From Hyphomonadaceae bacterium (GTDB lineage: Bacteria > Pseudomonadota > Alphaproteobacteria > Caulobacterales > Maricaulaceae): a DNA stretch of 37,831 bases. Position numbers and translations under genes: made by a program. The DNA lies in assembly GCA_013001295.1 (NCBI GenBank), contig JABDMW010000025.1, positions 1 to 37,831 of the forward strand, read 5' to 3'. The notes below the pieces were generated by a model, which saw only the letters and a program-made list of their open reading frames with translations, made no database searches and was not told where the DNA came from. The number at the start of each line of letters is the position of its first letter. Position 1 is the first letter of the stretch. This document shows, one piece after another, positions 1 through 8,471 of the stretch.

Positions 1-76
1 ATCGGGCTCTTAGGTTCCGCCATCAAATTCAAATAGGGCTCGGCTGTGTTGAAACGGCGAGTAAACAGGTAGGATC

Positions 77-202
77 ATGAAAGTACGTAGTTCTTTAAAA
101 TCTTTGAAAAATCGTCATCGCGATTGCCAACTCGTGCGCCGTAAAGGCCGCATGTATGTTATCAATAAAACGGATCCGCGTTTTAAGGCCCGCCAAGGCT
201 AA
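77..202 (+). CDS. rpmJ: 50S ribosomal protein L36
   Basis: This 41-residue, very basic protein starts [14 protein letters not shown] and ends [10 protein letters not shown], which is the alphaproteobacterial form of L36, a small protein of the large ribosomal subunit that binds 23S rRNA. It has a single cysteine, so it is the zinc-independent type that lacks the Cys/His cluster. The ATG follows an AGGTAGGA-like ribosome-binding site at about 67-74. A strong hairpin downstream probably ends the transcript. Length and sequence both fit the family. The 76 bases upstream hold no gene that I can see and probably carry its promoter. Confidence 0.95.
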   Translation: MKVRSSLKSLKNRHRDCQLVRRKGRMYVINKTDPRFKARQG

Positions 203-246
203 GCTTCACATGCAATCTGCTGTTGGCAGATGAACAAATGATTATG

Positions 247-285
247 ATGACGCCTCTTGCACAAACCTGCGAGAGGCGTCATTTT
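247..285 (+). terminator. Hairpin terminator of rpmJ, overlapping the next gene's ribosome-binding site
   Basis: Arms at 247-260 and 269-282 pair over about 14 bp with one G-U pair (core GACGCCTCTTGC against GCGAGAGGCGTC) around an 8-base loop. The short T-rich tail TTTT follows. The right arm contains GAGAGG, the likely ribosome-binding site of the gene starting at 286. Confidence 0.7.
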
Positions 286-1062
286 ATGTGCATGAACCGA
301 TTGTTGAGAATTTTACTCACGGTAGGCTTGGCGGTCCTGATGACCATGTCAGGCCCTGCATGGGCACAGACCGCAGAATCTGAAAACCTGCCGCCTGAAT
401 TGCGGGAGACGCCTGAAGCGCCCGCGCTTCCCGATGTAGAGCTCCCGACCCCCGAACCCCGAGAGGGTGAAATTCCTGAAGACGGCGAAACGCCTGACGC
501 GCCGGAAATAGGGGCACCCATAGACAAAGCAGACACTCAAACCGAAAATAAAGATCTGACGGTGCGTTCCGAGGCGGACCGTCAAGAAAAGTTGGACGAA
601 CTTTTTAAAAACCTTCTTGAGCAAGAAAGCGAAGAAAACGCAGAACTGGTCGCTGAAGAAATATGGGCGGTCTTCTTGCAATCCCGGAGTGCGACAGTGG
701 ATTTCCTGTTGATGCGGGGTATCGCAGCCCACAAAAACGGAAATCTGCCATTGGCTCGCCGCATGTTTGACCATGTCACTCGTTTGCAACCGGAGTTCGC
801 TGAAGGTTGGTCGCGATCCGGGCGTTTGGCGGTTGATGAGAAAAACCTGGACCGGGCCGCGAATGATGTCGCAAAGAGCCTTGTTATCGAACCCCGCCAT
901 TTTTACGCCCTTTGGACGCTTGGTAACATTTTGGAAACTTTGGGACGTAGTGACGCTGCATTTGAGGCCTATTCAGAAGCGGCGAAATTATTTCCGCAGC
1001 ACAAGCAAATCAATGAGCGCTTGGACTATCTGCGTTCAGACGTTGAAGGCGACACCCTATAA
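286..1062 (+). CDS. Exported TPR-repeat protein
   Basis: This 258-residue protein begins with a signal peptide (MNRLLRILL, hydrophobic core, cleavage after PAWA). A proline- and glutamate-rich linker of about 60 residues follows. The C-terminal half holds tetratricopeptide repeats, with motifs such as NGNLPLARRMFDHV and LGRSDAAFEAYSEAAKLFP. It is probably a periplasmic scaffold, but no partner can be named. ATG 286 is preferred because GAGAGG lies about 9 bases upstream; ATG 292 is the alternative. An upstream TTG at 223 is open but would place the rpmJ terminator inside the gene. The 3' end overlaps the convergent acetyltransferase gene by 6 bases. Confidence 0.8.
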   Translation: MCMNRLLRILLTVGLAVLMTMSGPAWAQTAESENLPPELRETPEAPALPDVELPTPEPREGEIPEDGETPDAPEIGAPIDKADTQTENKDLTVRSEADRQEKLDELFKNLLEQESEENAELVAEEIWAVFLQSRSATVDFLLMRGIAAHKNGNLPLARRMFDHVTRLQPEFAEGWSRSGRLAVDEKNLDRAANDVAKSLVIEPRHFYALWTLGNILETLGRSDAAFEAYSEAAKLFPQHKQINERLDYLRSDVEGDTL

Positions 1063-1518
1063 CTTCAATTTTTTTGTCATGCACAGACTGAAATCGTCTT
1101 CGACATAGTTGGCGAATGGCGGGCAGTCCTCGAATCCGAAACGCCGATATAGTGCGCGGGCGGGCGCGTAGGGCGCGTTATTGCCGGTTTCCAGGCTGAG
1201 GCGTGTGCACCCTCTGGCTTTGGCCGTATTGATAATATGTGTCAGAATTGCAGCCCCGACGCCTTTGCGCAAATGATCAAGATGGGTGCGCATGGACTTG
1301 ATTTCGCCGTGTTTCCTGTCGAGCATTTTAAGTGCCCCACAGCCCATCAGATTTTGGCCTTCCCATACACACCAAAAGGTTACGTCCGCGGCCTGCAACC
1401 CGCTTAAATCAAGGGCATGAACACTTCCTGGCGGCGAGTTGGCATGGGCGTCAGCCAAATGCCTTTCGAGTAAAGCCCGAATTCCATATCCGGACAGATC
1501 GTCTTCACGAATTTCCAC
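1057..1518 (-). CDS. GNAT family N-acetyltransferase
   Basis: This 153-residue protein has the single-domain GNAT layout. The acetyl-CoA loop is visible as HLRKGVGAAIL (Arg/Gln-x-x-Gly-x-Gly/Ala), preceded by the beta strand GEIKSMRTH and followed by LSLETG and ALYRRFGFEDC, the conserved C-terminal motif. It should transfer an acetyl group from acetyl-CoA to an amine, but the substrate cannot be read from the sequence. The start is GTG, with AGGA about 9 bases upstream. It lies 11 bases after the dipeptidase stop on the same strand, so the two are probably co-transcribed. Confidence 0.85.
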   Translation of the reverse strand: MEIREDDLSGYGIRALLERHLADAHANSPPGSVHALDLSGLQAADVTFWCVWEGQNLMGCGALKMLDRKHGEIKSMRTHLDHLRKGVGAAILTHIINTAKARGCTRLSLETGNNAPYAPARALYRRFGFEDCPPFANYVEDDFSLCMTKKLKL

Positions 1519-1529
1519 TTATGCAGATC

Positions 1530-2699
1530 CTAATCTGGAAGATTACGCGATAAATAAGCGATTAGGTTCTCGCCCATGACTTTGGCAATATCGGCTTCGT
1601 TCATACCTTTACGCATGAGGGCATTCGTCAAAAGCGCGAGCTGACTGGTGTCAAATTCTGCCTTTATACTGCCGTCAAAATCTGATCCCAAAGCAATATG
1701 ATCAACGCCGAATTGATTGGCGCCGTGGATCAACATATCGGCGATACCGTCCGGGCTGGTGTCGCACACAGCCATTTCCCAATATCCGATGCCGATCAGC
1801 CCGCCGCCATCGGCGATTTGCTGCATCAGCCGATCAGGGATATTGCGGGCCGGATGGTCGCACAGGCTTAAAATACCTGTATGGGAAACGATTAGCGGTG
1901 CATCGGTCAATTTGAGAACGTCTTCAACGACTTTGATAGAGGAATGTGCGACATCGATCATCATACCTTTGCCGACCATGCGTTCAACTGCCTGTTTACC
2001 AAATGGAGTCAGGCCGCCTTTCTCGGCGCCGTGAAGGGATCCACCCAATTTATTATCGAAAAAATGCTGCAGACCAATCAGCCGAAATCCGTGATCATAG
2101 AGCCTATCTATATTATTAAGCTTGCCCTCTAACGGGTGCGCGCCCTCGGTTGCGAGGATACCGATCAACATGTCGTCCTGGACTTCACGTGCTTTGAGGC
2201 CTTCGATCAAATCCGTCTTCGTATACGCTATAATGAAATTATCACTTTCCAGCCTTTTGAGACCGCGGGCCTGATGAGCCGCGCGCTCATAAATTGAAAA
2301 CCATGTTGACGGTGGCCATCCCTGCGCCATAGCCAGCTGACGGATTAAATCACCTTTTGCAGCGTTTGATTGTTCGTTCTGTCCCGCTGGCACAAAAGTC
2401 ACTGTTGAAAAGACCTGTACAACAACACCGCCCTGGCGAAAGCGGGGAAGATCCGTTTGCCCAAATGTGTGACGTTTTGCAGGGTCACGCTTCCATAAGA
2501 GCGTATCAGCGTGCAAATCAGCGACACGTAATTGGTCATGCAGTTGTAGAGCATCGTTTGATATGGAATAGTCCGCACGTGGACTCACCGCATTCATTTT
2601 TGCATCGACTTTTGTGGGCAGATGCATGAATACGAAATAGCCACCCGCCAATAAGGCGATACTGACTAGAATGCCTATAATTTTCAACATCGTTTTCAT
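1530..2699 (-). CDS. Membrane dipeptidase, peptidase family M19
   Basis: This protein of about 389 residues has an N-terminal membrane anchor (MLKIIGILVSIALLAGGYF) and a complete M19 (renal dipeptidase-like) domain. Zinc-site motifs are visible: DLHADTLLWKRD, the bridging glutamate in LATEGAHPLEG, IDVAHSS, LIVSHTG and ALGSDFDGS. The family cleaves dipeptides, including some with D-residues, in a binuclear zinc site. The anchor implies a periplasmic catalytic domain. No start has a clear ribosome-binding site: ATG 2699 puts the helix next to the N-terminus, while ATG 2732 and TTG 2738 are alternatives. It leads a likely two-gene unit with the GNAT gene. Confidence 0.9.
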   Translation of the reverse strand: MKTMLKIIGILVSIALLAGGYFVFMHLPTKVDAKMNAVSPRADYSISNDALQLHDQLRVADLHADTLLWKRDPAKRHTFGQTDLPRFRQGGVVVQVFSTVTFVPAGQNEQSNAAKGDLIRQLAMAQGWPPSTWFSIYERAAHQARGLKRLESDNFIIAYTKTDLIEGLKAREVQDDMLIGILATEGAHPLEGKLNNIDRLYDHGFRLIGLQHFFDNKLGGSLHGAEKGGLTPFGKQAVERMVGKGMMIDVAHSSIKVVEDVLKLTDAPLIVSHTGILSLCDHPARNIPDRLMQQIADGGGLIGIGYWEMAVCDTSPDGIADMLIHGANQFGVDHIALGSDFDGSIKAEFDTSQLALLTNALMRKGMNEADIAKVMGENLIAYLSRNLPD

Positions 2700-2820
2700 G
2701 TTATTGTGTGTACGCTGATATCTGGCTTTCATCCACAATAAATATCGAAATCGCGGTGTTTGAGGCTTGCGCGATCTGATCTACCTTTCTAGGTTGCGCA
2801 CAAAATACATGGAGCAGGTG

Positions 2821-3084
2821 ATGATCACTGATGAACAACGCGCCGATCATATGGGAGAGGCGACCCGGGAAAAACTAAAACAATTTATTGCACGTATTGA
2901 ACGCCTTGAAGCCGAGAAGGCAGAACTGGCCGCCGATATCAGAGAAGTTTATTCTGAAGCCAAAACGTTTGGCTTTGATACGAAAGTTTTGCGCAAAACT
3001 GTTTCCTTACGTAAGATCGAAGCTACCGAGCGCGCAGAGCAAGAAGCGCTAATTGAGCTTTATATGTCGGCAATCGAAGGATAG
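2821..3084 (+). CDS. gapR: GapR family DNA-binding protein (DUF2312)
   Basis: This 87-residue protein matches the GapR/DUF2312 family in length and pattern: a helical segment (KQFIARIERLEAEKAELAAD), the highly conserved IREVYSEAKTFGFDTKVLRK, and a C-terminal helix ending LIELYMSAI. In Caulobacter, GapR binds overtwisted AT-rich DNA and helps topoisomerases during replication and transcription. ATG 2821 is chosen because GGAG sits 6 bases upstream at 2811-2814; a longer reading from ATG 2809 lacks this. The lysine-rich gene downstream begins 12 bases after the stop and may be co-transcribed. Confidence 0.9.
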   Translation: MITDEQRADHMGEATREKLKQFIARIERLEAEKAELAADIREVYSEAKTFGFDTKVLRKTVSLRKIEATERAEQEALIELYMSAIEG

Positions 3085-3096
3085 GAATTTTCTATA

Positions 3097-3621
3097 TTGA
3101 GTGGTGACGATCACAACCCTGACGACCCAAAATATCAGTGGCAACAAGAGCAGCTGGCCAAAGACGCTGAACGTGAACGCCACAAACAGAAAATGGAAAA
3201 GGCCCGGATCCGCAAAGCCCGTGCCGCTCAGCGCAAATTAAAAAAAGCCAAGCAAGAGCTGGAAAAGCTCGGCGAAATCACCGAGTGGGAAGACAAATTT
3301 GTCGATTCTGTTGATGAGCGGATCGATAAATATGGCGCTGCTTTTCAGGATCGTGAAAAGGGCGGAATGTCAGAAGCTCTATCCAACAAGCAAAAACAGG
3401 TCTTGGCGCAAATGCGCCGCAAAGCCCGCGACAAAGGCAAGCAAGCGCCCAACAACGCAAAATCATCTAAATTGAAACCACGATCGAGTTTTAAAAATAA
3501 ATCAGGCTTTAAACCGCGCGTGCGTCATATCGAGGACGACATTTTTGACGAGCCGGTTCAACCGCCATCTAAAGGCAAGCCTGCGTTAAAAGTCATCAAA
3601 GGCGGAAAAGACGCAGATTAA
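3097..3621 (+). CDS. Lysine-rich protein of unknown function
   Basis: I do not recognise a named family for this 174-residue protein. The first 65 residues are a charged helix with alternating Lys/Arg and Glu, probably a coiled coil (KMEKARIRKARAAQRKLKKA). The middle has an acidic, aromatic stretch (ITEWEDKFVDSVDERIDKYG) and ALSNKQKQVL, which resembles the small LSxKQ module found in some helicase and phage proteins. The C-terminus is basic. It has no signal peptide or membrane segment and could bind nucleic acid. The start must be TTG 3097 (weak AGGA about 10 bases upstream), because the next Met is about 33 residues in. Its end overlaps the convergent porin gene by 4 bases. Confidence 0.65.
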   Translation: MSGDDHNPDDPKYQWQQEQLAKDAERERHKQKMEKARIRKARAAQRKLKKAKQELEKLGEITEWEDKFVDSVDERIDKYGAAFQDREKGGMSEALSNKQKQVLAQMRRKARDKGKQAPNNAKSSKLKPRSSFKNKSGFKPRVRHIEDDIFDEPVQPPSKGKPALKVIKGGKDAD

Positions 3622-5273
3622 AACCGGGCTTTGAACCCAACATTAATAGCATGGGCCTCGGTTTCATCGTTTGATACCAATTGCGGTGCAACGAAGGGTA
3701 TGAATCCTTTGTTGTAAATATACTCTGCCCCGAAATCGAGATAGTCGTTGATCGGATATTCGACACTAAGCGCGTGTTGCTGGTTTTTCTCCCAGGTCGT
3801 CGGTTGTCCGCCGGTGCCAATACCAACAAAATCATCACCAATCGTCCCCCAACTGCCAACGGCCGCGATCGCCAGGCGTTTGCCATTTGGCAGCATAGGT
3901 TTGATCCGCGCTTGCGCGACGAGGACTTCCAGATTTTGATCAAATAAAATGTTTCCGGCAGTGTCCAGGTAGGCCGGATCCACGTTGCCAGCGGCGTCTT
4001 GCGGAATGGCTGCCGCCCAAGGCTCGAGCGTTGTTGTATATTCGACCATCAAATCCAGAAACGGGCTTGTATATTCAGCGAATGCGTCGACCGCGCTGTT
4101 GCGGTATTCAATGAAATTGGCGGGCGGTGGCAACGTATTGATCAGCCCGAACGTATGGGCCGTGAAATTGTTGCGATAAATCGTATCGTGCAGATAACTC
4201 GTCCCCACGGTGAAGGCGCTGCCATTTCTAAAGCGAAATTCTTTTTCAATACTAGCAGCGTAATTGCCAATATTGTTTTCTTCGCCCGCATAGGCCGTCC
4301 TTAATTGGCGACCACCACTGAAGGCGGTTGCAGACAGCTTCAATCCGTTGTTGATATTGTAATATCCGACTTCGAGAACCGGTTGATCACTGACCGCCCA
4401 GAAATAATGTTGGGCTTCGGTATGGGTAAACGCATTATAACCGTCGAAATTACCGAAATCGATGGTTTTGCGCCCAAACGCTGCATAAAACGGCGTTTTT
4501 CGGAGATTGCCGAAGACGACAAAGGCTTTGCGCAGTTGGAAGTCCGATTGAGTCGAGGAGAACTCGGTTTCAGAATATTCCGGCTGCAGATAGAAACTTG
4601 TCCATTCACCAAATGTACCCGTGATCGCGAGGGCGGCATTGTTGATGGCAAAAACACCAGCTTGATCATCTGTGTTCGGTGAAAAATCAGGGAAACGGGA
4701 CAGGATTGGGAACTGGCCAGGCACACTGGTCTTTTGCCACATTAAACCGCCTTTTATCCCCGCCCCGATGGTTAGAGAATTGGGAGCGAGCGTCCCGTTG
4801 GCTTTATTGGCGAGTAGCGTCAGCGATTTACCAGTTGTATTTTCCTGCCAGTCCAGCATTTTTTCCGTGTGGCGGACACTGGTGCGGACAGATGTTCCGC
4901 CAAATTCAAAGCCATTGCTGGGTCCACGCAAGCCCAAGTTTTGGCCATAGCTGGCATATTGATACCGTTGGACTGGGGCCTGCGGCAGCGTCTGAAGATG
5001 GGGCGCTGGATATCCTATCTGAGGTCGGGGAACCGGCTGCCCATATCCCACTTGCGGCTGTGGACCGGGCTGTCCGTAAACCGGTTGGGCGTAGACATAT
5101 TGTTGGGCTTGCGGCGCGATATAAGCGGCACCATTATATTGCATGCCGTAATTTTGCGGCAGGATTTGCGGACCTCGAAGCCCCAGTCCGTGGTTGGCTA
5201 AAATCGGCGTAGAAAACAAAATAATCGCAGCGCCTGTTAGCAGGGCTGTTTTCTTAGATTTAGATATCGACAT
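3618..5273 (-). CDS. Outer-membrane beta-barrel porin, LbtU-like
   Basis: This 551-residue protein has a signal peptide (MSISKSKKTALLTGAA, cleavage near ILANHG), a low-complexity Pro/Gln/Tyr/Gly linker over about residues 35-110, a short possible coiled coil, and a beta-barrel with alternating hydrophobic residues ending in a terminal Phe (INVGFKARF), the Bam insertion signal. Barrel segments such as LRKTPFYAAFGRKTIDFGNFDGYN and GLKLSATAFSGG resemble LbtU-type siderophore porins. That assignment rests on memory of the family, and a carbohydrate or phosphate porin remains possible. The regulator gene on the same strand stops at 5363 upstream, leaving 89 bases that could hold a promoter. Confidence 0.7.
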   Translation of the reverse strand: MSISKSKKTALLTGAAIILFSTPILANHGLGLRGPQILPQNYGMQYNGAAYIAPQAQQYVYAQPVYGQPGPQPQVGYGQPVPRPQIGYPAPHLQTLPQAPVQRYQYASYGQNLGLRGPSNGFEFGGTSVRTSVRHTEKMLDWQENTTGKSLTLLANKANGTLAPNSLTIGAGIKGGLMWQKTSVPGQFPILSRFPDFSPNTDDQAGVFAINNAALAITGTFGEWTSFYLQPEYSETEFSSTQSDFQLRKAFVVFGNLRKTPFYAAFGRKTIDFGNFDGYNAFTHTEAQHYFWAVSDQPVLEVGYYNINNGLKLSATAFSGGRQLRTAYAGEENNIGNYAASIEKEFRFRNGSAFTVGTSYLHDTIYRNNFTAHTFGLINTLPPPANFIEYRNSAVDAFAEYTSPFLDLMVEYTTTLEPWAAAIPQDAAGNVDPAYLDTAGNILFDQNLEVLVAQARIKPMLPNGKRLAIAAVGSWGTIGDDFVGIGTGGQPTTWEKNQQHALSVEYPINDYLDFGAEYIYNKGFIPFVAPQLVSNDETEAHAINVGFKARF

Positions 5274-5362
5274 ACTGATTATTCCACGAATTCTTGGATT
5301 GATTCGGGGAAAGGCTAGGTTGTAAGTATTGCCAAGCTGTTAAACTTTTTCAACGCGATTGA

Positions 5363-6814
5363 TTACTCGTTGACCACGCGGACATTATCGACATCGAGCT
5401 CGTGCTCTCTGACCTTGCGGTAGAGAGTCGAGCGTCCGATGCCGAGACGACGTGCCACTTCTGACATGTGCCCACTATAAGTTTCGATTGCGAATTCGAT
5501 AAGGTCTCGTTCGATTTCTTCGAGCGAACGCAAATGACCGTCACGATCCATAATTTTAAATGCACTGTCCTCGCCGTCGTCAGAGCCAGCCTCGTCACGA
5601 AGAGCAGCTGTCTCCTGAACCGGAATGACAGGTTTCAGACCGGAAATTTGCGGGAAGTCCTGCGGTTGCAAGGTATGGCCATCAGATAAAATGACGGCCC
5701 GAAATATTGAATTTTCAAGCTGTCTGACATTGCCGGGCCAATCAAATGTTTTCAACATTTCCAATGTTTCTGTGCTGGCGCCACGAACATTGAGACGTTC
5801 CTGGGCGTTAAAGCGTTTGATGAAATGCTCAAGCAGGGCAGGAATATCTTCTCGCCGGTCACGCAAGGCGGGAATTTCGATCGGAAATACGTTTAGCCGA
5901 TAATAGAGGTCTTCTCGGAAACTTCCGGATTTCACGTGATCTGCCAGATCGCGGTTTGTCGCTGAAATAATCCGTACATCAACGCTGACAGGCCGTTTTG
6001 AGCCAATCGGATCGACTTCTCCTTCTTGCAAAACCCGCAACAATTTAACCTGCATATCAAGAGGCAATTCGCCGACTTCATCCAGGAACAGCGTCCCACC
6101 ACTGGCCTCCTGAAATTTCCCTAAATGTTTGGTGTTGGCGCCAGTGAAGCTGCCTTTTTCGTGACCAAACAATATACTTTCAACCAGATTTTCCGGGATT
6201 GCACCACAATTAACCGTGATAAACGGTTTTCCGGAGCGTTCAGATGCCCCTTGTATGGCCCGCGCAACAACCTCTTTACCGACACCGGACTCACCGGTGA
6301 TCAAAATCGGAATATTGGCTTTCGCCCCGCGCTCGCCCATGGCGACAACACTGCGCATCGATGTGGCGTTGCCGATCAGATCCTCAAATGTCAATTCGCC
6401 GGATGTTTCTTTTTTTAGTCGCGTGACTTCGGTGACCAGCGTGTTGATTTCAAGCGCATTGCGCAAAGATACGATAATCCGTTCCGGGCTGGCCGGTTTC
6501 ACAAGGAAATCCCGGGCGCCCGCCTGCATGGCCGACACAACGGCGTCGATGGATCCCGTACCGGTTAAGACGATGACAGGAAGGTCGGTGCGATGGGATT
6601 GCAACTCCTTGAGCGTATCCATGCCGTCACGACCCGGCATAACCAGATCAAGCAACATTAAGTCGACCTGCTGACCATCTTTGGCCAAAGCGATGTCCAG
6701 GGCGGCATCGCCATCTGCTGCTTGTATTGTGGAGAATCCGCTCTTTTCGACGACAGCTTGCAGTATGCGACGCTGAGTCGGATCGTCATCAACGATTAGG
6801 ACCGTTTTTGCCAT
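5363..6814 (-). CDS. tacA: Sigma-54-dependent response regulator, TacA-like
   Basis: This 483-residue NtrC-family regulator is complete. The receiver domain (1-120) has the acidic pocket DDD 9-11, phospho-acceptor Asp56 and Lys106. The AAA+ domain has Walker A GESGVGKE (174-181), the sigma-54 contact loop GSFTGA (221-226, Ser for the usual Ala) and Walker B TLFLDEVGE. A Fis-type helix-turn-helix (EVARRLGIGRSTLYRKV) ends the protein. It should activate sigma-54 promoters when phosphorylated. The order and N-terminus resemble Caulobacter TacA, the stalk and cell-fate activator fed by the ShkA-ShpA phosphorelay. The family call is firm; the TacA orthology is an inference. No histidine kinase lies in the window. 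Confidence 0.85.
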   Translation of the reverse strand: MAKTVLIVDDDPTQRRILQAVVEKSGFSTIQAADGDAALDIALAKDGQQVDLMLLDLVMPGRDGMDTLKELQSHRTDLPVIVLTGTGSIDAVVSAMQAGARDFLVKPASPERIIVSLRNALEINTLVTEVTRLKKETSGELTFEDLIGNATSMRSVVAMGERGAKANIPILITGESGVGKEVVARAIQGASERSGKPFITVNCGAIPENLVESILFGHEKGSFTGANTKHLGKFQEASGGTLFLDEVGELPLDMQVKLLRVLQEGEVDPIGSKRPVSVDVRIISATNRDLADHVKSGSFREDLYYRLNVFPIEIPALRDRREDIPALLEHFIKRFNAQERLNVRGASTETLEMLKTFDWPGNVRQLENSIFRAVILSDGHTLQPQDFPQISGLKPVIPVQETAALRDEAGSDDGEDSAFKIMDRDGHLRSLEEIERDLIEFAIETYSGHMSEVARRLGIGRSTLYRKVREHELDVDNVRVVNE

Positions 6815-7008
6815 TTATTCACCTAATTTCCATTCAGGCCGGATTTTTCCAGCTCTTTTCGTGGCTCAATATGGGACAAACCCGTAAAAATGATCTTAAG
6901 ACCGCGACATTTTGTGAATTTTCGCGAATCCACCATAACCACGCTTGAAGCTCAAAAATCGGCGTGCTAATCGGACATCCAGTATTTCAATCAATTGGGA
7001 CGTTAATT

Positions 7009-7308
7009 ATGGCTGCTGGACACTCAGATTACTCGCGCGGCGACATGCCAGTAGACGCGCATAACAAAACATTTTCAGGATTCATTAAAGGCTCAGCGTT
7101 CGGAACCGCTTTCATCGCTGTTTCGGTGATCATGCCGACCTTGGTGTTTTGTACATCGATGACTTGGGGGCCAGCGCTCCTGATCTCATTTATCATTGGC
7201 CTTATTCTTGGGCCGGTTTTGAAGCTCGGCGGTAGCTGGTACGGGACGTTGATTGCTTTGGCAATTTTCGCAGCTCTCGTCAGCATGCTGATCTCTGCCA
7301 TCGCTTGA
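7009..7308 (+). CDS. aa3-type cytochrome c oxidase subunit IV-like protein
   Basis: This 99-residue protein has a hydrophilic N-terminus (MAAGHSDYSRGDMPVDAHNK), followed by TFSGFIKGSAFGT and three hydrophobic segments. The N-terminal part matches the bacterial aa3-type oxidase subunit IV family, a small accessory subunit seen in Rhodobacter and Paracoccus oxidases. Those are usually about 50 residues with one helix, so this is a longer relative. In many alphaproteobacteria it sits just before the transhydrogenase genes, as it does here, rather than with the oxidase genes. ATG 7009 follows GGGA at 6997-7000. Confidence 0.8.
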   Translation: MAAGHSDYSRGDMPVDAHNKTFSGFIKGSAFGTAFIAVSVIMPTLVFCTSMTWGPALLISFIIGLILGPVLKLGGSWYGTLIALAIFAALVSMLISAIA

Positions 7309-7334
7309 TGGATCGTTTATTTAAGGAAAAATAA

Positions 7335-8462
7335 TTGAAAATCGCAGTCTTGAACGAACCGGCAGCGGGCGAATTACGTGTTGCTGCCACACCTGACGCC
7401 GTGAAACATTATGTTGGTGCGGGGCACACGGTAAGTGTTGTGAAAGGGGCCGGGAAAGGCGCAAATTTCAGCGATGAGGATTACAAAGCCGAGGGTGCGG
7501 CGATTGCCGCAACTAACGAATCCGCTGTAAAGAGTGCCGACATTGTTTTGAGCATTACGGGTGGAACGAAGGCGCTTGTTGCTAAGATGAAAAAAGGCGC
7601 TGGGCTGACTGGGCTTTTAAACCCCACGGATCAACCAGATTTTGCTGAAGCTTGCGCAAAGCGTGGTGTCACGGCTTATGCACTTGAATATATTCCACGT
7701 ATTTCTCGCGCCCAGGCCATGGATGTATTGTCGTCACAGTCCAATTTGGCCGGGTATCGCAGTGTTGTTGAAGCCGGGTCTGTATACGGGCGCGCTTTTC
7801 CGATGATGATGACCGCGGCCGGCACAATCGCGCCAGCGAAAGTGTTCGTCATGGGCGCTGGCGTTGCTGGGTTGCAGGCCATTGCCACGGCAAGACGCCT
7901 AGGCGCGGTCACGACTGCGACCGATGTACGACCTGCAGCCAAAGAACAAGTAGCTTCACTCGGCGCTAAATTTATCGCAGTCGAAAATGAAGAATTTAAA
8001 GAGGCCGAGACTGCGGGTGGTTATGCCAAACAAATGTCTAAAGAATATCAAAAACTTCAAGCGGAATTGACGGCAACACATATCGCGAAGCAAGACATCG
8101 TCATCACGACGGCTTTGATCCCTGGACGCCCGGCGCCAAAATTGGTCGACAAAGCCATGATCAAGTCTATGAAACCGGGCAGTGTTTTGGTTGACTTAGC
8201 GATTGAGCGGGGCGGCAATGTCGAGGGTGCTAAGCCAGGCAAAGTTGTCGAGACGGCAAATGGTGTCAAAATAGTCGGGTATCTCAATTGGCCGGCGCGC
8301 ATGGCGGCCGACTCATCATCACTTTTTGCCCGCAATTTGCGCAATTTCCTGCCCTTGGTGACTGCCGAGGATGGATCATACGCGCCGGATTGGGATGATG
8401 AAATTATTCAAGGCTGTGCGCTGACGCGCGACGGTGAAGTCGTCCACGAACGCTTGAAATAA
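7335..8462 (+). CDS. pntAA: NAD(P) transhydrogenase subunit alpha part 1
   Basis: This 375-residue soluble dI domain of the proton-translocating transhydrogenase binds NAD(H) and passes hydride to NADP+. The alanine-dehydrogenase-like fold is shown by the N-terminal AVLNEPAAGELRVAATPDAVK and the nucleotide-binding VFVMGAGVAGLQAIATARRLG, with VDLAIERGGNVE later. The start is TTG 7335, backed by AAGGA at 7323-7327. The split into three polypeptides (alpha 1, alpha 2, beta) is typical of alphaproteobacteria. It is followed 9 bases later by pntAB, so the genes form one operon. Confidence 0.95.
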   Translation: MKIAVLNEPAAGELRVAATPDAVKHYVGAGHTVSVVKGAGKGANFSDEDYKAEGAAIAATNESAVKSADIVLSITGGTKALVAKMKKGAGLTGLLNPTDQPDFAEACAKRGVTAYALEYIPRISRAQAMDVLSSQSNLAGYRSVVEAGSVYGRAFPMMMTAAGTIAPAKVFVMGAGVAGLQAIATARRLGAVTTATDVRPAAKEQVASLGAKFIAVENEEFKEAETAGGYAKQMSKEYQKLQAELTATHIAKQDIVITTALIPGRPAPKLVDKAMIKSMKPGSVLVDLAIERGGNVEGAKPGKVVETANGVKIVGYLNWPARMAADSSSLFARNLRNFLPLVTAEDGSYAPDWDDEIIQGCALTRDGEVVHERLK

Positions 8463-8471
8463 GGGGAAGGC

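Noticed and set aside
349-900. Minus-strand open frame of 183 residues opposite the first TPR gene
   Set aside because: Its codons and composition do not look like a protein, and it is antisense to a gene with a signal peptide and TPR motifs.
5274-5362. Possible sigma-54 promoter before the porin, downstream of the TacA-like gene
   Set aside because: TTGGCAATACTTACA has the -24 half but not the -12 GC half at the right distance.
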